DNA of 7,070 nt, from NCBI GenBank assembly GCA_030631525.1, contig DAOVKY010000035.1:1-7070 (forward strand). The letters run 5' to 3'. The notes under the pieces are model-generated. The model was not told where the DNA came from and did not search any database. It saw only the letters and a list, made by a program, of their open reading frames with translations. The position numbers and the translations under genes are program-made. This stretch comes from a bacterium. GTDB taxonomy: Bacteria; JAHJDO01. Every line of letters begins with the position of its first letter. Positions within the stretch are counted from its first letter, which is position 1. Positions 1 to 6,335 of this stretch are shown piece by piece.

Positions 1-987
1 ACAGATATAGAGTTTGATATTACTTTACGGCCTGATAGATTTGACGAATCTGTCGGTCAAAATAAGATCAAGGAACACCTTCAAATTTGTATTCAAGCCG
101 CACAGAAAAGGAAAGAATCACTTGACCATGTCCTCCTGTATGGTCCACCTGGGCTTGGTAAAACAACTCTTGCAAATATCATTGCAAAGGCTATGGGGGC
201 AAATATCAGGACTACTTCCGGACCTGTTATTGAGAGAGCTGGTGATTTAGCTGGAATTCTGACGAATCTGGAAGATGGAGATGTTATATTTATAGATGAG
301 ATTCATCGTCTCAGCCATGTTGTAGAAGAATATCTATATCCGGCTATGGAGAATTATAAAATAGATATTATAATAGATAAAGGGCCAAGTGCAAGGTCAG
401 TAAAACTTGATCTTCCTTCATACACTCTTATCGGAGCAACAACACGCGCTGGTCTTCTTACTTCTCCTTTGAGATCAAGATTTGGTATCGTGTCTAGATT
501 AGAGTTTTACGGGCAGGATGATTTATATAATATTGTCCTTCGTTCTGCAAAGATTCTTCGCGTTGAGATAACAACCGAAGGAGCTATGGAGATTGCAAAG
601 AGGTCACGCGGCACACCAAGAATAGGCAATAGACTCCTCAGGCGTATAAGGGATTATGCAGATGTAAAGGCAGATGGAAGGATCACTGATGAAGTTGCTG
701 ATAAGGCATTAGCCATGCTGGAAGTAGATATATATGGTCTTGATGATATGGATAAAAAAATATTGGAGACAATTATTCATAAGTTTAACGGCGGGCCTGT
801 AGGAGTAGGAACAATTGCTGTTGCTACAGGTGAAGAACAGGACACAATAGAAGAGATTTATGAACCATATCTCATACAGCAGGGATTTATAAAACGCACA
901 CCAAGTGGTAGAAAAGCAACCCTGCTTGCGTATAAACATCTTGGGATCATGCCAAATAAGGAAGCCCCTCAAAAAGAACTTTTTTAA
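1..987 (+). CDS. ruvB: Holliday junction branch migration ATPase RuvB, 5' end missing
   Basis: RuvB is the hexameric AAA+ motor that, with RuvA, drives branch migration of Holliday junctions during recombinational repair in the cytoplasm. The reading frame is open from base 1, and 328 residues are visible. By the position of the Walker lysine relative to the E. coli protein, only about 14 N-terminal residues lie outside the window. Visible motifs (window residue numbers) are Walker A GPPGLGKT at 48-55, Walker B DEIH at 99-102, the sensor-1 segment GATTRAG at 145-151, the arginine-finger segment LRSRFG near 157-162, and the sensor-2 segment GTPRIGNRLLRR near 204-215. The C-terminal winged-helix domain carries GGPVG and EPYLIQQGFIKRTPSGR. 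Small departures from the usual family text are RIGN for RIAN and GVGT for GLDT; neither is in a catalytic position. The next gene begins 1 nt after the TAA stop, so the two are almost certainly co-transcribed. Confidence 0.98.
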   Translation, partial: TDIEFDITLRPDRFDESVGQNKIKEHLQICIQAAQKRKESLDHVLLYGPPGLGKTTLANIIAKAMGANIRTTSGPVIERAGDLAGILTNLEDGDVIFIDEIHRLSHVVEEYLYPAMENYKIDIIIDKGPSARSVKLDLPSYTLIGATTRAGLLTSPLRSRFGIVSRLEFYGQDDLYNIVLRSAKILRVEITTEGAMEIAKRSRGTPRIGNRLLRRIRDYADVKADGRITDEVADKALAMLEVDIYGLDDMDKKILETIIHKFNGGPVGVGTIAVATGEEQDTIEEIYEPYLIQQGFIKRTPSGRKATLLAYKHLGIMPNKEAPQKELF

Positions 988-988
988 T

Positions 989-1384
989 ATGAAAATATTT
1001 CTTTCTATAATATTTATTTTTATCTCAGTCCTTGCGTATGCAGAGACAAATACTATAGCAGTATTCCAGAGACCACCTCTTGTAAAAAAGATAGATAAGG
1101 AACTTGAGAGAATACTTCCTGAGGAAGCAAAAGGCCCAAATGTAAAGTTAACAATTATCAGCACATGGAAGGAAGGGACAAAGTACACTGTTAATATGAG
1201 CATGAAAAATCTTAATAAAGAGCAGGGATATAGAACTGTATATCTATTAAGCTATGACAATGATGGAAGAATTGTAAACGTATCTTCTGACAGAAAGTAT
1301 TTCAAGCCGTATCAGGAATATTTCAAGCAATATAAATTCACTAAATCGTCTTCTATAATCAGATGGAGGTTTTATGTTAAATAA
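989..1384 (+). CDS. small exported protein of unknown function, coupled to the secretin gene
   Basis: The product is 131 residues. It starts with a clear Sec signal peptide: a lysine at position 2, a hydrophobic core at residues 3-15, and a likely cleavage after AYA at residue 18. No lipobox cysteine is present, so it is probably periplasmic or envelope-associated. The mature part of about 113 residues is rich in alternating hydrophobic and polar residues (for example VKLTIISTW and RTVYLLSYD), suggesting a beta-sandwich, and it ends in a basic, aromatic tail (RWRFYVK). I recognise no family. The ATG at 989 is chosen over an upstream in-frame ATG at 905 because only the later start puts the signal peptide at the N-terminus and avoids a long overlap with ruvB. 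No good Shine-Dalgarno sequence is seen, so translation probably depends on ribosomes terminating at ruvB. Its last 11 nt overlap the secretin gene, which suggests the two products may work together, for example as a secretin accessory protein. That role is inference from position only. Confidence 0.8.
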   Translation: MKIFLSIIFIFISVLAYAETNTIAVFQRPPLVKKIDKELERILPEEAKGPNVKLTIISTWKEGTKYTVNMSMKNLNKEQGYRTVYLLSYDNDGRIVNVSSDRKYFKPYQEYFKQYKFTKSSSIIRWRFYVK

Positions 1385-2906
1385 AAATGTTCTTAGGATA
1401 TTAGTCCCAATATTCATTTGGATGGTTGTTGTTACATCAGGTGGAATTTGTTTCTCTGAGGATTTATGGACAGGGAATATGCCTAAAATAACAGTAACAG
1501 ACATTAACAGCGAGATGTCAAAAATAGATATAGTACTTGCTAAAGATGAGGGGAATAATATTTCGTTTGATCAATCAAAAACAGTATCTATAGAAAGTGG
1601 TCAATTAGAGCAAACCACGAAGATCTATCTGGATGGAGTGAATCCAGCAAAAAAAATGGGTTTTTCTCATAAAAAAGGCAAGCTTATATCAAATCTAAAG
1701 ATATCCAGAATTTCCGGAAGTATCTCAAATCCAGTCATACAGACAACAAAGGATGGCGCTCCTGTATATTCTACATTGATTGATATTACAACAAGTAAAA
1801 TAGTATTTGCCCGTATTACTAGCAAAGAAAAGGAGGGAAAGATTGAGCTGACACTTACAATTACAGCATCTAAAAAACAAGATCTAAGCTTACAAACTCC
1901 AAGCGTTATTGATATAACTACCCAGGAGTTCGACAATCCTTTATCAAAGAGAACTGGGACAAATATCAATAAGGAAATGCTGAAGAAGATGTTGCCTGAC
2001 GACTTTGTTACGGCCGTATTTCCATTACAGCATATTGACCCTGCTACTGCAAAAACAATTGTTCAAAATGAACTTTCATCAAGAGGGAGAGCGCAAGTTT
2101 ATACTGATAAATCTCAATTAATAGTAACTGATACAGTTTCATACATTAGAAGTATAAGAGAGCTTATTGAAAATATTGATAAAAAAGTGCCTCAGGTGCT
2201 TATTGAAGCGCGAATATTTGAGGTTAGCTATGATAAGGAAACTGAAATAGGGATTGACTGGACTCTTACTCGTCCGCATGTAACTGCAACAATCGGACAT
2301 ACACTAAACGCAGCAGTAAAAGAAACCAGAGGAACAGAATTTGTAGTAAGAGGCCTTTTAGGAGACCGCTACAAAAGAGATGCTCTTTTTGCAACAATAG
2401 ATGCCCTGGTTAGTGAAGGCAGGGCAAAAATAGTTGCGCGGCCAAAGGTGGTTGTTCTCAATAATCAAAAAGCAATTATCACATCAGGAAAGAATATCCC
2501 ATACAGAAAAGAAAGCTATGATGAGAGAGCAGCAGGAACAGGCGCAGGGACACAATATTTTATAACTGATTTTATGCAGACAGGCGTAACCCTGACTGTC
2601 ACACCTCATGTTAGAAATAACGGGCTTATTGTGCTGAATGTAAAACCGGAGGTGAAATATATTATAGGATATAAGGGCGAATACGACATGCCTGTCTTTA
2701 GTACAAGGTCAACGGACACAACTGTGAGCATGAATGATGGGAACACTCTGGTTATAGGCGGGCTCTTTAAAGAGGGCAAAAAGACTATTGAACACGGTAT
2801 TCCTCTATTAAAAGATATTCCAATACTGGGATATTTGTTTAAGCATAAAAGAGATATTAATATTAAGACAGAAGTGGTCATATGTATAACAACAACGCTG
2901 ATTTGA
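1374..2906 (+). CDS. outer-membrane secretin of the type II secretion / type IV pilus family (PilQ/GspD-like)
   Basis: Secretins form large ring channels in the outer membrane for type II secretion, type IV pili or filamentous phage exit. This protein has 510 residues. Residues 1-28 are a signal peptide (hydrophobic 7-25, probable cleavage near CFS/ED). Residues about 38-175 form a beta-rich N-terminal region that could be AMIN-like but is not clearly recognisable. Residues about 212-272 fit an N1-type ring domain (FPLQHIDPATAKTIV, then LIVTDT and IRELIENID), followed by the VLIEARIFEV strand. The secretin core runs from about 335 to 510: ARPKVVVLNNQKA at 355-367, GVTLTVTPHV at 404-413, GNTLVIGGLF at 436-445 and GIPLLKDIPILGYLFK at 475-490. 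It is shorter than typical GspD or PilQ and has few N-terminal ring domains. GGAGG at 1365-1369 lies 4 nt before the ATG, supporting this start. No pilus or T2SS inner-membrane partner gene lies in the window, so the exact system cannot be assigned. Confidence 0.92.
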   Translation: MLNKNVLRILVPIFIWMVVVTSGGICFSEDLWTGNMPKITVTDINSEMSKIDIVLAKDEGNNISFDQSKTVSIESGQLEQTTKIYLDGVNPAKKMGFSHKKGKLISNLKISRISGSISNPVIQTTKDGAPVYSTLIDITTSKIVFARITSKEKEGKIELTLTITASKKQDLSLQTPSVIDITTQEFDNPLSKRTGTNINKEMLKKMLPDDFVTAVFPLQHIDPATAKTIVQNELSSRGRAQVYTDKSQLIVTDTVSYIRSIRELIENIDKKVPQVLIEARIFEVSYDKETEIGIDWTLTRPHVTATIGHTLNAAVKETRGTEFVVRGLLGDRYKRDALFATIDALVSEGRAKIVARPKVVVLNNQKAIITSGKNIPYRKESYDERAAGTGAGTQYFITDFMQTGVTLTVTPHVRNNGLIVLNVKPEVKYIIGYKGEYDMPVFSTRSTDTTVSMNDGNTLVIGGLFKEGKKTIEHGIPLLKDIPILGYLFKHKRDINIKTEVVICITTTLI

Positions 2907-4348
2907 AGACTGTAAGAGTTCGTTTTGCTCCATCCCCAACAGGTTCTCTTCACCTTGGAAATACAAGGACAGCTATATTCAACTGGCTTTTTGCAAGACA
3001 TACAGGAGGGGAATTCATACTCCGGATAGAGGACACAGACAAAGAGCGTTCAACCCCTGAATCAGTAAGTTTAATACTGGAAAGCCTGAGATGGCTTGGA
3101 CTGGACTGGGATGAGGGACCTGATGTCGGAGGAGATTTCGGGCCTTATTATCAGATGCAAAGACTGGATAAGTATAAAAAGCACATAGATATATTGATTA
3201 AGGGAAATATGGTTTATCCGTGTTTCTGCACTCCTGAAAGGCTTGCAGAGATGCGGCATCAGATGCAAAAGAAAAAACTGCCACCCAGATATGACGGTAA
3301 ATGTAAAAATTTGAGTGAAGAAGAAATAGAGCATCTAACTTCGCAAGGAATAAAACATGTTTTGCGATTCAAAGTTCCCACTACCGGTGCCACAGAATTT
3401 AAAGACCTTATTCACGGAAAAATATCTATTGAGAACTCTGTTCTGGATGATTTTGTTATTGTCAAATCCAATACTGGTCCAACGTATAACTTTGCGTGTG
3501 TAGTTGATGACATTGAGATGAAGATAACGCATGTTATTAGAGGAGACGACCATATCTCAAACACCCCGAAACAGATTGCTATATACAAACCTTTGGGACT
3601 TAATCCTCCTGAATTTGCGCATATTCCTTTAATTCTCGGACCTGACAAGGCAAAATTGAGCAAACGTCACGGAGCAGCTTCTCCTCTTGAATACAAAGAT
3701 ATGGGCTATCTTCCTCATACATTGCTTAACTTTCTTACACTTCTTGGCTGGGCGCCGGGAGATAACCGGGAAATTATGAGCAGAGATGAAATTATACAGA
3801 GTTTTTCAATAGAAAAGATAAATGACAGAAATGCTGTTTTTGACAGCCAGAAACTTGATTGGATGAACGGTGTCTATATAAGAAAAATGCCTCTGGAAAA
3901 ACTTGTAGACATTGCTTTGGAAGAGCTCAAAAAAGCAGAACTTATAAAAGATACCAAAGAAGTTGATATTAATAAAATTTCCAAAATAGTTAAATTGATC
4001 CAGGAAAGACTCAAAAAATTCTCTGAAATCCCTCAACTTATAAATTACTTCTTTGATAAACCGGTATATGAAGAAAAAGCAGTTCGCAAGTTTTTGAAGA
4101 AGAATGGTGTTCCGGAAATGTTACAGGAGTTGTGTGTGGTAATTGAAAAGACAAAAGCATTTGATATAGAAACACTTGAAAGCGTAGTGAGAGCATTTAT
4201 TGAGAAAAAAGGAGTGAAGCCGGGAGACGTCATTCATCCTGTAAGAGTTGCACTCACCGGACGCGCCGCAAGTCCGCCGATATTTGATGTAATGGATGTT
4301 CTGGGAAAACAAACCTGCTTGGAAAGAATCAAGAAATTTTTAAAATAA
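2882..4348 (+). CDS. gltX: glutamyl-tRNA synthetase (class I)
   Basis: GltX charges tRNA-Glu with glutamate using ATP in the cytoplasm; in many bacteria a non-discriminating form also charges tRNA-Gln, and this cannot be decided here. The protein has 488 residues, the normal length. The N-terminal Rossmann catalytic domain carries APSPTG at 16-21 followed by the HIGH-type motif HLGN at 24-27, then LRIEDTD at 47-53. A zinc-type cysteine set, C114, C116 and C141 (CFC ... YDGKC), lies in the expected insertion. IRGDDHISNT at 219-228 and the KMSKS-type motif KLSKR at 258-262 complete the active site. The C-terminal helical part (about 310-488) is the anticodon-binding domain, with HPVRVALTGRAASPP near the end. 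The ATG at 2882 lies inside the secretin gene (25-nt overlap), with only a weak AAGTGG ribosome binding site at 2872-2877; translational coupling to the secretin is likely. A TTG at 2903 is a poorer alternative start. Confidence 0.98.
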   Translation: MYNNNADLKTVRVRFAPSPTGSLHLGNTRTAIFNWLFARHTGGEFILRIEDTDKERSTPESVSLILESLRWLGLDWDEGPDVGGDFGPYYQMQRLDKYKKHIDILIKGNMVYPCFCTPERLAEMRHQMQKKKLPPRYDGKCKNLSEEEIEHLTSQGIKHVLRFKVPTTGATEFKDLIHGKISIENSVLDDFVIVKSNTGPTYNFACVVDDIEMKITHVIRGDDHISNTPKQIAIYKPLGLNPPEFAHIPLILGPDKAKLSKRHGAASPLEYKDMGYLPHTLLNFLTLLGWAPGDNREIMSRDEIIQSFSIEKINDRNAVFDSQKLDWMNGVYIRKMPLEKLVDIALEELKKAELIKDTKEVDINKISKIVKLIQERLKKFSEIPQLINYFFDKPVYEEKAVRKFLKKNGVPEMLQELCVVIEKTKAFDIETLESVVRAFIEKKGVKPGDVIHPVRVALTGRAASPPIFDVMDVLGKQTCLERIKKFLK

Positions 4349-4350
4349 AA

Positions 4351-4356
4351 AGGAGG
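4351..4356 (+). promoter_or_regulatory. strong ribosome binding site that fixes the next start
   Basis: The sequence AGGAGG lies 8 nt before the ATG at 4365. It overlaps an in-frame GTG at 4356, which therefore cannot be the start, so the downstream protein begins MRTKT and not with three extra residues. Confidence 0.8.
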
Positions 4357-4364
4357 TGTGCAAA

Positions 4365-4784
4365 ATGAGAACTAAGACATTATTATTCATGTGCTTGTTA
4401 ATTTTATTTTGTGGAGTAAGGGCGTCTGCGGGAACTAAAGAAATAAGAATAACCATCCCAGAACTTAATTTAAAGTGGGTAGATTATGAAAACAAAATAG
4501 TAAGAATTGAATTTAATCACGCAACAAGTATATCTCAATTAGATAAACAATTTTACCGTGCAAACATATGGGATAAAGAAATGAATAATATTTATGTTGA
4601 ATTTAAAGCTGGACTTAAGTATATGCAAAGGGCTAATAAGTATAAGAGGAAATGGCGTGTATATGCTATTGTAGTTAAAACCACACTTCAAAATGCGTAT
4701 GGAGCAACGAGCACTGGTCCAAAGTTAAAATTAATCGGGAGCAGACGCATATCGGGAGGCGCCAGAATTAGATATAAATGGTAA
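4365..4784 (+). CDS. small exported protein of unknown function downstream of gltX
   Basis: The product is 139 residues. It has an N-terminal Sec signal peptide: RTK basic start, hydrophobic core at residues 6-18, and likely cleavage after ASA at residue 22. C10 and C16 lie in the hydrophobic core and do not form a lipobox. The mature part of about 117 residues is predicted beta-rich (EIRITIPEL, IVRIEFNHA, NIYVEFKAGL, WRVYAIVVKTT), strongly basic toward the C-terminus, and ends in an aromatic tryptophan (ARIRYKW). I recognise no family; it may be periplasmic or outer-membrane associated. It starts 16 nt after the gltX stop with no terminator between them, so it is probably the last gene of the ruvB-secretin-gltX unit. 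In size, signal peptide and basic/aromatic C-terminus it resembles the small exported protein at 989-1384, but I see no convincing residue-by-residue similarity. No clear hairpin terminator follows it. Confidence 0.75.
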   Translation: MRTKTLLFMCLLILFCGVRASAGTKEIRITIPELNLKWVDYENKIVRIEFNHATSISQLDKQFYRANIWDKEMNNIYVEFKAGLKYMQRANKYKRKWRVYAIVVKTTLQNAYGATSTGPKLKLIGSRRISGGARIRYKW

Positions 4785-4874
4785 AAATGGTTCAGGAAAT
4801 ACGAGAAAGAAGCGAGAGAGAATAAGAGGGGGTTGTGGAAGAAGTAAAAAACCAGAAATGAAGCCTATGCCCGT

Positions 4875-4903
4875 TTGACTTTCTTTAGATGTTATGTTTT
4901 AAT
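4875..4903 (+). promoter_or_regulatory. predicted sigma70-type promoter of the two-gene membrane module
   Basis: The -35 box TTGACT (4875-4880) and the -10 box TTTAAT (4898-4903) are separated by exactly 17 nt, each matching the consensus at five of six positions. Transcription would begin near 4910, shortly before the AGGAGG ribosome binding site at 4921-4926. This suggests the following two genes are expressed separately from the gltX unit. No operator-like repeat is visible around it. Confidence 0.6.
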
Positions 4904-4933
4904 ATATTTAAGTAAGGAAAAGGAGGTGGTCTT

Positions 4934-5224
4934 ATGATATTACCTATTTTGTTACCTTTAGGACTTTTACTAGGGATGGCAGTAGGGTACGAAGTCAAAA
5001 GGAAGATGAGACCTACCGAGTTAAAATTTGTTGGCGAAGAAGAAAAAGAAAATATTCTTAAACAGAATAATATTATTCTCAACAAGAACTCAATATGTTC
5101 AACATGTCAAAAGAAGCTTACTAAAGAAAATCTGGGAATAATGGTCCCTTCTAAAGAGGGTTATCGCCTAGTATGCTCAGATGAAAGGTGTATGGCAGTA
5201 AGCAATATAAATCCACAACAATAG
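4934..5224 (+). CDS. small single-pass membrane protein with a four-cysteine, zinc-ribbon-like tail
   Basis: The product is 96 residues of unknown family. Residues 2-18 form a hydrophobic glycine-containing helix (LPLGLLLGMAVGY) followed by the basic run KRKMR, which by the positive-inside rule puts the C-terminal part in the cytoplasm. A charged linker (about 28-52) leads to two cysteine pairs, C55xxC58 and C81xxxxC86, 22 residues apart, with LTKENLG and GYRLVC between them. This spacing fits a small zinc ribbon, although the second pair has four residues between the cysteines and not the usual two. The ATG is well supported by AGGAGG 7 nt upstream. It lies 16 nt before the next gene, also a membrane-anchored protein, so the two may act together. 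A role in nucleic-acid or protein binding at the membrane is possible, but nothing in the sequence proves it. Confidence 0.75.
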   Translation: MILPILLPLGLLLGMAVGYEVKRKMRPTELKFVGEEEKENILKQNNIILNKNSICSTCQKKLTKENLGIMVPSKEGYRLVCSDERCMAVSNINPQQ

Positions 5225-5240
5225 GCATATCCCTTATTCT

Positions 5241-6218
5241 ATGTTTTTAAAGCAATTTCTGGTCAATACGAGTGTTATATTTAATATTATAGCATCCATA
5301 TTTGCCTTTTTTTTGGGACTTATCGTTGTCATATTAAAATGGAGTAGTGATTCAAAGTTGGAAAAATACTATTCCTCCGCCGTTAGTGAAAGCATTAAAG
5401 AGGATGAATATTTTGATTCTTCATTGGAATTACCTCGGAGTATCATTATAGATTCTGGAAGTCATTTTTCACTTATTAGGACATTTCTCAAAAAGACATG
5501 GGTCAAAATAAGAAATGGTAATCCGCCACCTATAGTATATGTCTTTACACCATTGTCTGAAAATGAGAGAAAAGCATTCGTAATTCAGCAAGCGTTTAAT
5601 GCAAGCATGAACATAGAATTGCTAGATCTGGAATTTATCGAAGATCTTATAAACTATCGCACTCATAAGTATTGCGAAAATCTTAAAAAAATAGAAATAG
5701 AAGTCAAAAAGATTATTCGAAAAAAATTTGAGTCTTCACCTAATCGGGAAATATTGCTTAAACTTGACTCACTAGAATTTGATAATTCGATAGTTCTCAA
5801 TCCTCCACCTGAAAACAAGCCATTGATATGGAATGTTATACTTCCAATGGTGAGAGAGCAACAGAAAGCGCTTAAAGCTAAAGGTAATACCCTAATAAAC
5901 AAGGAGAAATGGAAAGCAATTTTTATGGATATAATAAAGAGAATTTGTCAACGAACTGGAGGAGTAATCTTTATAGGTTTCAGAACATCAAGTGAATACA
6001 CGGAATGGGTTAAAACCAATATAGAGATTCTCAATCTTTTTGTTTTTGCTGCACGTGGCTCCAAGATTAAAAAAATGGTAAAAATTTGTAACTCTGCACG
6101 TGATATAATATCCAAGAAATGGGGATTGGCACTTGAAGAAAATACAATTAAGGGAACTTGGATACTTGAGAATCGTGAAGAAATTGATTGTATGTGGATA
6201 ATAGCACGAAAAATCTGA
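5241..6218 (+). CDS. membrane-anchored protein of unknown function, 325 residues
   Basis: I do not recognise this family. Residues about 10-32 form one strong transmembrane helix (VIFNIIASIFAFFLGLIVVI) followed by KW, which suggests a cytoplasmic soluble domain of about 290 residues. That domain begins with a charged segment (34-62), then alternating strand- and helix-like stretches: RSIIIDSGSH at 66-75, PPPIVYVFTPLSENERKAF at 95-113, and NIELLDLEFIEDLI at 124-137. The last two loosely recall the C-terminal half of Mrr-type nuclease folds, but no D-ExK active site is visible, so I do not claim nuclease activity. A lysine/glutamate-rich, possibly coiled helix covers about 144-164, and GGVIFIGFRTSSEYTEW (240-256) is a second core-like strand. 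The start at 5241 has no good ribosome binding site (only AGG at 5223-5225) and may depend on coupling to the gene 16 nt upstream. Codon use and AT content look slightly richer in A/T than gltX, judged by eye. Confidence 0.8.
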   Translation: MFLKQFLVNTSVIFNIIASIFAFFLGLIVVILKWSSDSKLEKYYSSAVSESIKEDEYFDSSLELPRSIIIDSGSHFSLIRTFLKKTWVKIRNGNPPPIVYVFTPLSENERKAFVIQQAFNASMNIELLDLEFIEDLINYRTHKYCENLKKIEIEVKKIIRKKFESSPNREILLKLDSLEFDNSIVLNPPPENKPLIWNVILPMVREQQKALKAKGNTLINKEKWKAIFMDIIKRICQRTGGVIFIGFRTSSEYTEWVKTNIEILNLFVFAARGSKIKKMVKICNSARDIISKKWGLALEENTIKGTWILENREEIDCMWIIARKI

Positions 6219-6270
6219 CACACTGCCATTTCCCCAAACCCCACACTCAAACCCACCAACCATCCGCAAT
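6219..6270 (+). terminator. C-rich, G-poor stretch after the module; possible Rho-dependent termination region
   Basis: Directly after the stop codon at 6216-6218, these 52 nt contain 26 C and only 2 G, in an otherwise AT-rich window. Long C-rich, G-poor, unstructured RNA with many YC dinucleotides is what Rho factor loads onto, and no hairpin-plus-U-run terminator exists between 6218 and hrcA. The stretch would therefore suit Rho-dependent termination of the upstream module. This is inference from composition. The opposite strand is correspondingly G-rich, with tracts matching 6232-6235, 6239-6242 and 6252-6254. Confidence 0.35.
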
Positions 6271-6298
6271 GACACGCGTCCACTGAAGATACGCAGTC

Positions 6299-6335
6299 GT
6301 CAAGGTGATTTTTTCATCTTGACAAAAATCACTTT
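6299..6335. repeat. two overlapping inverted repeats sharing a left arm
   Basis: The first repeat pairs 6299-6308 (GTCAAGGTGA) with 6314-6323 (TCATCTTGAC): nine Watson-Crick pairs and one G-T pair around a 5-nt T loop. The second pairs 6302-6313 (AAGGTGATTTTT) with 6324-6335 (AAAAATCACTTT): eleven Watson-Crick pairs and one G-T pair around a 10-nt loop. They share 6302-6308 and cannot form together. They overlap the TTGACA -35 box of the hrcA promoter. No U-run follows on either strand, so they are not ordinary intrinsic terminators. An operator for another regulator or an RNA switch in read-through transcripts is possible. Confidence 0.65.

Noticed and set aside
14..250. Short + strand open frame at the left edge
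   Set aside because: It lies wholly within ruvB in another frame, and the ruvB frame shows every expected motif.
905..988. Upstream ATG extending the first small exported protein by 28 residues
   Set aside because: It would bury the signal peptide inside the protein and overlap ruvB by more than 80 nt; the ATG at 989 fits better.
709..1203. 164-codon open frame on the minus strand
   Set aside because: It runs antisense across the end of ruvB and the signal-peptide gene, and its translation is a low-complexity hydrophobic product typical of AT-rich antisense.
2951..2962. HLGN in place of HIGH in GltX
   Set aside because: HxGN and HxGG forms of this motif are normal in bacterial glutamyl-tRNA synthetases, so it is not unusual.
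4826..4861. Eight-codon mini-ORF (GTG at 4835) after a G-rich Shine-Dalgarno-like run
   Set aside because: The spacing from the G run is too short and the peptide is tiny; it is likely chance in a purine tract.
5948..6283. Minus-strand frame beginning in the C-rich island
   Set aside because: Its first part is the G-rich complement of the island and the rest is antisense to the 325-residue gene. It resembles no family I know, and no ribosome binding site is seen.
6299..6335. Inverted repeats read as an intrinsic terminator
   Set aside because: Neither strand has a U-run after the stem, and the stems are AT-rich; the T run lies in the loop or arm.
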